Source: Colicola sp016286205 (GTDB taxonomy: Bacteria; Bacteroidota; Bacteroidia; Bacteroidales; Paludibacteraceae). Taken from it: 64,000 nt of DNA. The notes under the pieces were generated by a model. The model was not told where the DNA came from, did no database searches, and saw only the letters and a list, made by a program, of their open reading frames with translations. The position numbers and the translations under genes were made by a program. Position 1 is the stretch's first letter, and every line of letters starts with the position of its first letter. The stretch is taken from assembly GCA_016286205.1 (NCBI GenBank), contig JAEESF010000010.1, positions 1 through 64,000 of the forward strand, written 5' to 3'. Positions 8,530 to 18,400 of this stretch are shown one piece after another.

Positions 8530-9502
8530 AAAGTGGATATTGGCCAGTCTTTGGACTATTGGTATATGCCTTTTGGTGGCATGCCAACCAGCCAGCGAAT
8601 GGCAATTGGTTTGGGAGGATGATTTCGAAGGCAACGAACTGAATGCTGACTATTGGAACGTAGAGGACAACGCCCGTGGCGGAGGTAATGCAGAACTGCA
8701 ATACTACACTCCGAAGAACATAACTATAGAACGCCATCCTCAGACTGGCGAGAGTTGTCTCGTGCTCAATGCCCAACGCGAGGATTACCGCAATCGCCCA
8801 TGTACATCGGCTCGGCTGAATACTCAGGACAAAGTGACAGTAGAATACGGCAAAGTAGAAGCACGTATCGCTTTCCCATATACAGCAGACGGTTTATGGC
8901 CTGCATTCTGGATGCTTGGAAATAATCTTGCACACAATTTAGGAAACAATGATGATATTGATACCCGCGTGAAGCAATTAGAAGAACTGGGTTTGGTTGT
9001 TTGGCCGAAATGCGGCGAGATTGATATTTGCGAGATGGGACATAAGAACGGGATCGCAGCGGGCACGCAAGATCGTTATTTCAATGGTGCATGCCATTGG
9101 GGGGAGTCGTTCAACAATGGTGCTTATCCTAACTACGGACAGTTCAATACTGCCGATTATCCTGTACAAGGCGATTTCCATCTCTTCACGCTTATCTGGA
9201 CCGAGGATACCATCGCTATGTATCTCGATCAGGATAAGTATCCCGAAGTAGCACCTTATTTCCAATTGTCGTTGCGAGAAAAGGATATCAACCAACCGGG
9301 ACACTACTTCAACCATCCATTCTATTTGGTACTCAACCTGTCGGTAGGAGGTTTCTTCCCGGATATGCCAGCGGCAGAGAAATATCCTGAACTGATAACT
9401 GCTGACGACCCATCGTTCCAACGTGTTACGGCACTGCCGGCTGATGGAACACCCGTTAAAATGTATGTGGATTATATACGTGTTTTTCGCAAAAACCCGT
9501 AA
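8519..9502 (+). CDS. GH16 beta-glucanase lipoprotein
   Basis: This 327-residue endo-beta-glucanase of family GH16 is a predicted lipoprotein: the signal ends LLVAC with Cys22. The catalytic domain fills about residues 27-325. It has LVWEDDF near the start, GLWPAFWMLG at about 125-134 and the active-site motif GEIDICEMG, with Glu167 as putative nucleophile, Asp169 and Glu172 as acid/base. An insertion of about 25 residues (around 135-162) separates the WMLG strand from the active-site strand, as in some laminarinases. The ATG overlaps the previous gene by 11 nt. Being membrane-anchored, it differs in location from the operon's other GH16, which has a T9SS-like tail. Confidence 0.92.
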   Translation: MRTKKWILASLWTIGICLLVACQPASEWQLVWEDDFEGNELNADYWNVEDNARGGGNAELQYYTPKNITIERHPQTGESCLVLNAQREDYRNRPCTSARLNTQDKVTVEYGKVEARIAFPYTADGLWPAFWMLGNNLAHNLGNNDDIDTRVKQLEELGLVVWPKCGEIDICEMGHKNGIAAGTQDRYFNGACHWGESFNNGAYPNYGQFNTADYPVQGDFHLFTLIWTEDTIAMYLDQDKYPEVAPYFQLSLREKDINQPGHYFNHPFYLVLNLSVGGFFPDMPAAEKYPELITADDPSFQRVTALPADGTPVKMYVDYIRVFRKNP

Positions 9503-9529
9503 TCGTAGATTTAAGATTTTAGACTTGAT

Positions 9530-10885
9530 ATGAAACTCAGTATCCGTGAAAAATTTGGCTATAGCCTAGGTGATACCGCCTCCCATTTTGTGTGGGACCT
9601 TGTAGGCTTTTGGTTACTCATCTTCTACACCGATATCTATGGCCTCTCGCCGGCATTGGCTGGTGTCATCATGTTCGTCGGTTCTATTTGGGATGCCGTG
9701 ATGGACCCTATCGTGGGAATCATCTCCGATCGTACCTCCTCACGTTGGGGCAAATTCCGTCCATACCTTCTCTTTGGCTCTGTACCATACGCTATCCTGG
9801 CAGTCCTCGCATTCACAACTCCGGAATTCGGATTGAATGGCAAGTTTGCCTATGCACTTATCACATGCTTGTTGTTGCGAACAGCTTACGCATTCGTCAA
9901 TCTTCCGTATTCGTCACTTTCGGCAGTTATGACAGATGATTCCAATGAGCGTGCGGGGCTGAATACCTATCGATTTATAGCAGCGTATATAGGTCAGTTT
10001 ATCGTCACGGGTGCTGCTCTCTATCTGGTCAAATGGCTAGGAGCTATCGGCAATGAGGGTGTTGTCAACCAAGCACAAGGGTATCAATATACCGTGGGTC
10101 TTTTTGGTATCTTGTCGATCGCCTTTTTCCTCATCGCATTCTTCTCTACCAAAGAACGAGTGCCGCAACCAGAGAAACAAGATAACAATGTGCTGAAGGA
10201 TTTCAAATATCTATTCCTCAACAAAGCATGGATTGTGCTAACCTGTGTCGGTATTGTATCGTTCATCATGTTCGCTATGCAGAATGCGGCCATCGCCTAT
10301 TACTTCAAATACTATATCCATGACGCAGAGAATGTGCAACTATTCAATGTACTCGGAACTATCGCTCTCATAGTAGCACTCCCGGCATCCAAACCATTGG
10401 CTAAACGTTTTGGCAACAAGATGGTCTATATTATGTCGTCCATCGTATCGGGTATATTCTTCGCCCTCATCTTTGTGGCAGGCGATAATCTACCTCTCGT
10501 CTATATATTCAATATCCTAGCGAAGATGGCATATGCACCTGCAGTTCCGCTGTTGTGGACGATGTTGGCAGACGTAGCGGACTACGGAGAATGGCGTTTC
10601 AACCGCCGTACAACAGGTCTCTGTTTCTCAGCCTCTGTGCTAGCGCAGAAACTGGGTTGGGCTATCGGTGCAGCAGCTGCCGGATGGCTGCTCAGCGTGA
10701 CGCATTTCGTGGCTAATGCAGATATCCAATCCGACACAGCCATGATGGGTATCCGCTTGCTGGTTAGTATTATACCTGGTGTTCTCTATGCATCATGTGC
10801 ACTGGTCATGATGTTCTATAATTTGGACAACCAGACCATGGAGCAAATGAAGAATGAACTGGAAGAAAGACGTTCCACACGATAA
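9530..10885 (+). CDS. GPH/MelB-type sugar:cation symporter (MFS)
   Basis: This 451-residue inner-membrane transporter is of the glycoside-pentoside-hexuronide (MFS_2) family. About 12 hydrophobic segments are visible. The N-terminal half carries the family signature region WDAVMDPIVGIISDRT followed by GKFRPYLL, which holds the cation-site acidic residues in MelB. It most likely moves beta-glucan oligosaccharides such as laminaribiose, or glucose, from periplasm to cytoplasm. It stands between the GH16 lipoprotein (27 bp gap) and the cytoplasmic phosphorylase (17 bp gap), which fits uptake followed by phosphorolysis. The substrate is inferred from context only. Confidence 0.85.
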   Translation: MKLSIREKFGYSLGDTASHFVWDLVGFWLLIFYTDIYGLSPALAGVIMFVGSIWDAVMDPIVGIISDRTSSRWGKFRPYLLFGSVPYAILAVLAFTTPEFGLNGKFAYALITCLLLRTAYAFVNLPYSSLSAVMTDDSNERAGLNTYRFIAAYIGQFIVTGAALYLVKWLGAIGNEGVVNQAQGYQYTVGLFGILSIAFFLIAFFSTKERVPQPEKQDNNVLKDFKYLFLNKAWIVLTCVGIVSFIMFAMQNAAIAYYFKYYIHDAENVQLFNVLGTIALIVALPASKPLAKRFGNKMVYIMSSIVSGIFFALIFVAGDNLPLVYIFNILAKMAYAPAVPLLWTMLADVADYGEWRFNRRTTGLCFSASVLAQKLGWAIGAAAAGWLLSVTHFVANADIQSDTAMMGIRLLVSIIPGVLYASCALVMMFYNLDNQTMEQMKNELEERRSTR

Positions 10886-10902
10886 ACATCACACACTACA
10901 AA

Positions 10903-13842
10903 ATGGTACAAGGACAATTTATATCAATCAATGGTGAGCGCTTCTACGAAATCGCCAATTACGATGCTATGCAGCCGTTCTTTATCTCGCTGGCATCGGA
11001 TACGGACTTATGGATGTATCTGGCATCTACAGGAGGACTAACGGCAGGACGTCGTTCGCCTGGAGAAGCACTCTTTCCCTACTACACAGATGATAAGATA
11101 ACCGAGGGATATGCGTTCACAGGACCGCATACCAAGATAAATAATTGGCTACCATTTTCGGACAAGCAACAACCCGTTTATGATATCTCTCGCAAGATAG
11201 CTAAATCGCTGGTGGGTAACCAAATCGTCTTCTGCGAGGAAAACCGTACGCTCGGTTTGCGCTTCTCTTATCTATGGGCACCGGCTGGAAAATATGGATG
11301 GGTACGCAGAGCCACGTTGGAGAATTTATCCAATCAACCTATCGACATTGATTTGACAGACAGTCTGCTCAATATTCTGCCAGCTGGCGTAGAGCGTAAG
11401 ACACAGAATGAGTTCTCCACACTCGTGGATGGTTATAAGAAAACGGAATTGGTTCCGGGTGCTTCGCTGGCGCTCTTCCGCATGGAGGCTATTTTGGTGG
11501 ATCGGGCAGAACCGAGTGAATCGCTGACGTGCAACACTGTCTATGCATTGGGCCTACCGAATGCCGATTATTCGCAAACAGAATCTAAAGGTGTTCGTGG
11601 CGCATACATTGCTCATTCTCACCTTCATTCCTTCGCTCAGTCACTTACCTGGTACAACGTGCTCGATGTATCGAAAGATGCGGTTGCTGTACATGAGTTG
11701 ATGCATTTCATTGCGCGCCCGGATGCAATCGATTGCATCGAAGCAGCCATGAAGCAGTCCACTGAGACTCTGAAACAGATAGTCGCGCAAAACGATGGTA
11801 TTCAGCATACAGGAGACGAAGCTAACGATGCACGTCATTTTGCTAATGTGCTATTCAATACTATGCGCGGTGGCTACTACCTAACGTATCCACCGAAATC
11901 AGCGACAGAAGACTTACCGCTAACCTTCGGCCGTCGCCACGGAGATCCTTCGCGTCCATGGAATCTCTTCTCCATCCGTGTGCAAGACGAACAAGGCAAA
12001 CCTGTTGTGGCATACCAAGGCAACTGGCGCGATATATTCCAGAACTGGGAAGCGCTGTCCTATTCGTATCCGCTGTATATCAACCATATTATAGCTAAGT
12101 TCCTCAATGCTACTACGGCTGATGGATATAACCCCTATCGCATCTCCAACGAAGGAATCGATTATGAGGTAATTGAACCCGAGAACCCATGGTCGAATAT
12201 CGGCTATTGGGGCGACCATCAAATCATCTATCTCCTTCGTCTGTTGGAACTCAGTTATCGCCATGACCCGAAGACATTGCACGGCCTATTGAACGACCGT
12301 CAGTATGCTTTTGCTAATGTTCCATACCGTCTGAAATCATATGCAGAGATAGTGGCAGATCCGAAGAATAGTATTCGGTTTGACGATGAGGAGCACAAGC
12401 GTATTCAAGCGCTGGTTCCGAAGATGGGGGTAGATGCTAAATTGCTATTGGATGAGCGTCAGCAAGTGCGTCGTACTACCATGGCAGACAAACTGCTAAT
12501 CACATTACTTACCAAACTGTCTAACTTCGTTCCCAACGCAGGTATTTGGATGAATACTTTGCGTCCGGAATGGAACGATGCGAACAATGCACTGGTAGGT
12601 TTTGGAGCATCTATGGTAACGCTCTGTTACATGCGTCGTTATGTCACGTTCCTACAGAACCTGCTTAACGAAGATATCACTATCGGTGTTGAAACTGCGG
12701 AGTTCCTGAAAGCCATTCACAAATCACTAGCTGATAAGCTCTCTCCATTCGCCTTTATTAACGCTGTTGGTAAAGCAGGCGAGAACTATCGTACGCGAGT
12801 GTATAAAGGAATTAGTGGCGAGCAAACCAAAGTGGCGTTGGCTGATGTACAAAATTTTTTGAAAGCCGCCTTGAATACTATCGATGCATCTATTCGTACG
12901 AACAAACGTGCGGATGGACTATACGAGGCATACAATTTGATTAAGTTCACCGATAAGGACATCGAGATTTCGCACCTGTATCAGATGCTTGAGGGACAAG
13001 TGGCGGTACTCACATCTGGCGTCCTCAGTGGAGCGGAAGCAGCAGATCTCTTGGACGCAATGCGCGCCTCGGATCTCTATCGAGAAGACCAACGCAGCTA
13101 TATGCTCTATCCTAATCGTCGCCGTAAGACATTCCTCGAACTCAATAACTTGCCATCGGAAGCAAAAGATCTGCCTGTGGTGAAGAAATATCTGGGTACG
13201 ATACTTCGACAAGATTGCGATGGAGGAATCCATTTCGATGCACAATATCGGAATGCCAACAATCTGCCTGATGAACTGAAAGATCTCTACGAGCAAGTCT
13301 TCAATCACCACGCTTTCACAGGCCGTAGTGGTACGTTCTATAAGTACGAAGGACTGGGGTGTATCTACTGGCATATGGTAAGCAAACTGCTATTGGCCGT
13401 AGGTGAAAATATCTCGATTTCAACGGATAAAAATGCCACTGAGCGACTGAAAAAACATTATGCTGCTATTCGTGAAGGAATAGGCTCGCATAAGAATCCA
13501 ACCGAGTATGGCGCATTCCCCTTTGATCCGTACTCACACACCCCTTCTATGGCCGGAGTACAACAGCCGGGAATGACAGGACAAGTCAAAGAAGATATTA
13601 TCTCGCGCTGGTTCGAACTCGGAGTGTCTGTACACGATGGTCAAATCACCTTCTGCCCGACTATGCTCACGGATGCTGATTTCCGAGATGGAGAATTACG
13701 CTTCACCTACTGCGGCACAGAGGTGGTGTATCGTAGAAAGTCGAAAGGCGAAGGTCAAAAGCCATTGACTTTGAGCAAGGAACAGAGTGAGCATATTTTT
13801 GCGCGTGATGGGAAGATCAAACAACTAATAATTGAAGTATGA
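10903..13842 (+). CDS. Cytoplasmic beta-glucan/oligosaccharide phosphorylase, probably GH161-like
   Basis: This 979-residue protein has no signal peptide and is therefore probably cytoplasmic. Its length and several motifs suggest a large inverting beta-glucan phosphorylase of the GH94/GH149/GH161 group: GGLTAGR near residue 45, FGRRHGDPSRPWNLF at about 345, GNWRDIFQNWEAL at about 370, and NEGIDYE followed by WGDHQ at about 420-445. GH161, whose known members act on beta-1,3-glucan, is my best guess. It would convert glucan oligosaccharides plus phosphate into glucose 1-phosphate. It follows the transporter gene, and its stop codon overlaps the start of the GH30 gene (ATGA). The family number is an inference from motif memory and context. 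Confidence 0.6.
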   Translation: MVQGQFISINGERFYEIANYDAMQPFFISLASDTDLWMYLASTGGLTAGRRSPGEALFPYYTDDKITEGYAFTGPHTKINNWLPFSDKQQPVYDISRKIAKSLVGNQIVFCEENRTLGLRFSYLWAPAGKYGWVRRATLENLSNQPIDIDLTDSLLNILPAGVERKTQNEFSTLVDGYKKTELVPGASLALFRMEAILVDRAEPSESLTCNTVYALGLPNADYSQTESKGVRGAYIAHSHLHSFAQSLTWYNVLDVSKDAVAVHELMHFIARPDAIDCIEAAMKQSTETLKQIVAQNDGIQHTGDEANDARHFANVLFNTMRGGYYLTYPPKSATEDLPLTFGRRHGDPSRPWNLFSIRVQDEQGKPVVAYQGNWRDIFQNWEALSYSYPLYINHIIAKFLNATTADGYNPYRISNEGIDYEVIEPENPWSNIGYWGDHQIIYLLRLLELSYRHDPKTLHGLLNDRQYAFANVPYRLKSYAEIVADPKNSIRFDDEEHKRIQALVPKMGVDAKLLLDERQQVRRTTMADKLLITLLTKLSNFVPNAGIWMNTLRPEWNDANNALVGFGASMVTLCYMRRYVTFLQNLLNEDITIGVETAEFLKAIHKSLADKLSPFAFINAVGKAGENYRTRVYKGISGEQTKVALADVQNFLKAALNTIDASIRTNKRADGLYEAYNLIKFTDKDIEISHLYQMLEGQVAVLTSGVLSGAEAADLLDAMRASDLYREDQRSYMLYPNRRRKTFLELNNLPSEAKDLPVVKKYLGTILRQDCDGGIHFDAQYRNANNLPDELKDLYEQVFNHHAFTGRSGTFYKYEGLGCIYWHMVSKLLLAVGENISISTDKNATERLKKHYAAIREGIGSHKNPTEYGAFPFDPYSHTPSMAGVQQPGMTGQVKEDIISRWFELGVSVHDGQITFCPTMLTDADFRDGELRFTYCGTEVVYRRKSKGEGQKPLTLSKEQSEHIFARDGKIKQLIIEV

Positions 13843-15467
13843 GAAGCAAATTATCCATTATTCATTATCAATTATCAATTGTGATTTTGTTGGCGGCATG
13901 TACTCCGCAAATGAAATCATCCAGCGTGTGGCTTACTTCAGAAGCAGGTGACAAGTGTGCAGAAAAAGAAGCAGTAGTTTTCAAGAAGGGAAGCGCAGAG
14001 AATGCTATTGTAGTAAATCTCGCTGACCGCCGCCAAACGATAGATGGTTTCGGTGGTTCGCTGACCGAGTCATCAGCGTTTGTTCTGGCCTGTCTGCCTC
14101 AAGAGCAACGACAAGCTATTCTGGAAGAACTGTATGGCGAGAATGGTGCTAATTTCTCTGTGACACGTACGCAAATAGGAGCCTCGGATTTTTCGGTAGA
14201 AGGCAAATATTCTCTCGCAGAACAAGATGGCGATACAGCGTTGCTCTCGTTCTCATTAGACCGCGATAAGGAAGGATTTTCGCGTGCAAAATATCCGCAG
14301 GTAAAAGATGAAAACTACGACCTCTACCATCTTATGCTAGACGTGTGGAATATCAAGCAGCAACAAGCTGACAAGGCCTATCGCATCATGGCCAACACAT
14401 GGACTGCACCCGCATGGATGAAGGAGAATAAGAAATACTACGAGCGCGAGAATGGTTTCCATCGCGGAGGCGCATTGTTGCCGCAGTATTATCAGACCTA
14501 TGCGAACTATATTGCTCGTTATATCGAGGCGTGGAGAGCCGAAGGAGTAGATATCTGGGCGGTTACTCCTGTGAACGAACCGATGGGCAATGATGGAGGT
14601 TGGGAGAGTATGGATTTCTGGCCTGCTGTTGAGGCCGATTTCATCGGGAAATATCTGGGCCCGACTTTCGAGAAACGTGGGTTGAGCGATGTCGCTATTT
14701 ACGGTTTCGACCAGAATATTTTTGAGATGGGACCGTATACTGCCGCTATCTACGACAATGCTGAGGCTAGCCAATATACAACCGGTATGGCTGTCCATTG
14801 GTACGGTAGTACGATAGATTGTTTTCCGCATGTATTGGACAGCATTCATGCACTATATCCCGACAAGACTATTTTTCATTCTGAAGGATGTATAGATAAT
14901 CTCGGTTGTGACCCGTGGGATGGCGTAACTGATCCAGTCGGTTTCAAAGAATCCGGGTGGTTCAATAATGACAGTTTCTGGTGGCAACCAGTAGCTACTG
15001 ATTGGGCCTATTCCACTCGATGGGCGGGTGACACGCATCCAAAATATGCAGGTGTTCATCGCTATGCGCGCTATATCATCGAAGGTATGAACCATTGGTT
15101 GACCGGTTTTTGCGATTGGAATGTCGTGCTTGATTCTATCGGAGGCCCGAACCATGTGAATAATTTTGCTGCGGCACCTGTGATGGTGGATTATGAGAAT
15201 GATATCGTCTATTTCACTCCTTATTATTACGCACTCAAGCAGTTCAGCCGTTCGATGCGTCCGGGAGATACGGTTCTTGGAGTGGAAAGGAAGACCGATA
15301 ATCTGTCCAATATTCATCTTTGTGCCACTGTGAATAAAGATGGACAGTATGCCATCAATATACTCAATACGAGCGAAGCCGTTACTTTCCCGCTGCAGAT
15401 TGGTGACTATGTCGCCGATATACAAATGCCGGCTAATGCTGTTGAAACCATTATCGTCACCCTCTAA
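13839..15467 (+). CDS. GH30 beta-glucosidase/beta-1,6-glucanase lipoprotein
   Basis: This 542-residue family GH30 enzyme is a predicted lipoprotein, with lipobox LLAAC and Cys21. The TIM-barrel opens with QTIDGFGGSLTESSA at about 66-80. The acid/base Glu247 is in VTPVNEPMGN and the nucleophile Glu349 in TIFHSEGC. The C-terminal beta-domain covers about 460-542. GH30 enzymes of Bacteroidota glucan loci commonly remove beta-1,6-linked glucose branches, which suits laminarin or fungal beta-1,3/1,6-glucan. Its ATG overlaps the phosphorylase stop codon by 4 nt, and GH81 follows after 26 bp. The exact subfamily and linkage preference cannot be decided by eye. Confidence 0.88.
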   Translation: MRSKLSIIHYQLSIVILLAACTPQMKSSSVWLTSEAGDKCAEKEAVVFKKGSAENAIVVNLADRRQTIDGFGGSLTESSAFVLACLPQEQRQAILEELYGENGANFSVTRTQIGASDFSVEGKYSLAEQDGDTALLSFSLDRDKEGFSRAKYPQVKDENYDLYHLMLDVWNIKQQQADKAYRIMANTWTAPAWMKENKKYYERENGFHRGGALLPQYYQTYANYIARYIEAWRAEGVDIWAVTPVNEPMGNDGGWESMDFWPAVEADFIGKYLGPTFEKRGLSDVAIYGFDQNIFEMGPYTAAIYDNAEASQYTTGMAVHWYGSTIDCFPHVLDSIHALYPDKTIFHSEGCIDNLGCDPWDGVTDPVGFKESGWFNNDSFWWQPVATDWAYSTRWAGDTHPKYAGVHRYARYIIEGMNHWLTGFCDWNVVLDSIGGPNHVNNFAAAPVMVDYENDIVYFTPYYYALKQFSRSMRPGDTVLGVERKTDNLSNIHLCATVNKDGQYAINILNTSEAVTFPLQIGDYVADIQMPANAVETIIVTL

Positions 15468-15493
15468 ATTTTGAAACCAACGTACCTTCAGCC

Positions 15494-18400
15494 ATGAATA
15501 GACAGCCCATTATCGCTCTCTTTTTGTTCGTGACACTAGCTCTGGTCGCGCAGACACCTGTGTCGGTAGGTGGCGGATCGTATGCATCATACGTGCCTCT
15601 GACTAAGAGTAGGACATCCGAACACGAGGGGTGTCAAGCTTATCAAATGGAGCATCGCAAACTCTATGTTCCTGATTCGCTCTTGGCACGCTTGGGAGCG
15701 GCTAACGGTTCTGTACAAGGAACGATGGCATTGCCTACCAATGATTGGTGGACGCATGCTTTGGTCAACGAGTGGACCGGCAAAATATGGATGTATCCAG
15801 GTTGGGTAGAAGCTACGCAAGATGGAATTGATATAGGTTATCCTGATCACTGGGAACCAACGGGGAACGAGGTGAAATGGGACACACCGCTTCACGTATC
15901 ACTGAAAGCCACTCATGCTGACCGACCCAATCCAAAGATGGATTGTTTGGTGGACAATTGGTCAGATTTCATGATGTCGTTCATTATCGTATGCGGAGAA
16001 GATTGGCTGCGTGTTACTTGCGTTCATGGTTCTCCGCTCATCTGGTTTGAGTCAAAGGGTATGCAGATGACAGTTGCCAATCCTGATGCTGCTAAATACT
16101 GGACACAAGAAGCAACAGGTCAAGATAAACAATGGCTGGTAGTTGGATTGAAAACCGACGGTCTGACAGATGAGACACTGACTACTTACGCCACACGTGT
16201 GCCTCGTTCCACCACGATGACCTATGCCTACGATGCGGAACATTCGTCTTTATCCACAACATTCTCCCTCACGACAGAAAACATAGCAACAGGTGCTCGC
16301 TCTGCTACGGCACCTTGTCTCATGGCCTTTCTTCCGCACCATTACTATGAGCCATCAGTTATTGATTTTCAACTCTCCGATAGCCATTATCTCTCGCCGC
16401 GTGGTCAGATGCGTTTGGCGGAGGGAAATGATTTCTCCATCTCCTATCCCGTTCACTCATTTCTGCCGTACTTTCCTGCACCACTGGAGTGGAATGAGGA
16501 ATTTTCTGCTACTCGCATGGCAGAACTGAATGCCGACTATTCCAAACGTGGCACTTTTGGAGGCGATACCTATTGGGGAGGAAAAGGTCTTACGCAGATG
16601 GCGCACTACATGACCTTTGCGTTGCAGATGGGTGATACGGCTACTTTCCGTATGGCTAAACAGCGACTAAAAGATGTGCTCATTGACTGGTACACCTATA
16701 CTCCGGGCGAGCAACGCTATTATTTCGCTCGTTATCCACGATGGGGAGCATTGATTGGTATGGATCCATCGTATGACTCCGAGACATTTAATGATCATCA
16801 TTTTCATTATGGTTATTTCATTTATTCCTCTGCTGTTCTATGTATGTTGGATGATGATTTTCGCATACAGTACGGACCAATGGCACGAGAAGTGGCACGC
16901 GATTATGCAAACTGGCAGCATTCGGCAGATGAACCATGGTTCCGCACGCTGGATCCCTACTGCGGTCATTCTTTTGCAGGCGGACTTGGTAATGCAGGCA
17001 ATGGTAACGGACAGGAATCTACTTCGGAAGCTATACAAGGATGGGGAGGCGTATGGATGCTAGGTGCTGCGCTTCAAGACCAGGAAATGTTGGAAGCGGG
17101 TATCATGGGCTATACCCTCGAGACACGAGCAACATCTGAGTACTGGTTCGACAAGAAAAGACGCAATATCGATTTTACCAAATATCAACATCCATACTGC
17201 TGCAACCTAACCATGCAAGGAGTAGGATGGTGGACCTGGTTCTCGGGAGATCCTGTTTGGATGCACTCCATCCAATGGCTGCCGATATCACCTATATTGA
17301 CCAACTGCTTCAGCGAAGACCTGGCATTCACACGTTGGGACTATACGCAGATGTATGCGGCCAAGGAGGTGGGCAATTACGAAGCAGAGACTAATGGTCT
17401 GGGCGACGAATCGGGTCTGGGAAATGTCTGCCTGTCGTATCTCTCGCTCTTTGATGCAGATTCAGCCATCAATGTGTGGAGTAGGATGGACGCGATGGGT
17501 AAACCGTTGGCCAAAAATCCTGATACAGGAGGTATCACCTATTGGTTGGCCCATTCCCACAAAGCACTCGGTGAAAAAAGATACGATATCTATGCCAATC
17601 ATCCACTGGCATGTGTCTATACAGACACGCTTAGTGGACGCATGACTTATGCCGTATTCAATGTGGGGCAAACTCCATTATCCGTACATTTCTTTGGGGC
17701 CAAGGACACAACAGTCACGGTACCACATGGATTGACACTCATCAGTGGCGCACACTCTCAGACCATTACCACAATAGAGGATGAAGCTGATGCTGTCGAA
17801 CCAGATCCGATGGCATGGAATCTTCCCTATCCGAATCTGGCATTGCACAAACCGGTTGCCGTATCCTCGGAAGAAAACGCCGGTTGCCTAGCGGTTAACC
17901 TAACAGATGGTAAGGAAACGACTCGTTGGGGATCGATTCATCAGGATAACGAATATGCCATCGTTGACCTAGAGCAGATGTGCTACATCGACTATATGAT
18001 TTTACGATGGGAGACCGCATATGCATCGGAATATGAACTGGCATTTAGTGATGACAATAGCACTTGGCGCACTTCTATGCATTCTTCTGCGGGAGGAGTA
18101 GAGAAAGTGGATACCCGTGTTCGCGCTAGATATATTCGATTGAAAGGAACACAGCGTGCTACGCAATATGGCACATCGCTCTACGAACTAGAAGCCTACG
18201 GAAGACCATTGAGCGGAGATCCGACGAAGGTATTTGCCATTGCTCTGTCAGCAACTGATACGGTGCTCTACCAAGGGCAATCTACCGTATTGACAACAAC
18301 AGCCTATAATGTCAATGGAGAAGAAATGACATCTACTGCGGCATACACAATCACCAATGGTATTGCGCAGTTGAACGGTAATACGGTGACTTGTCCTAAC

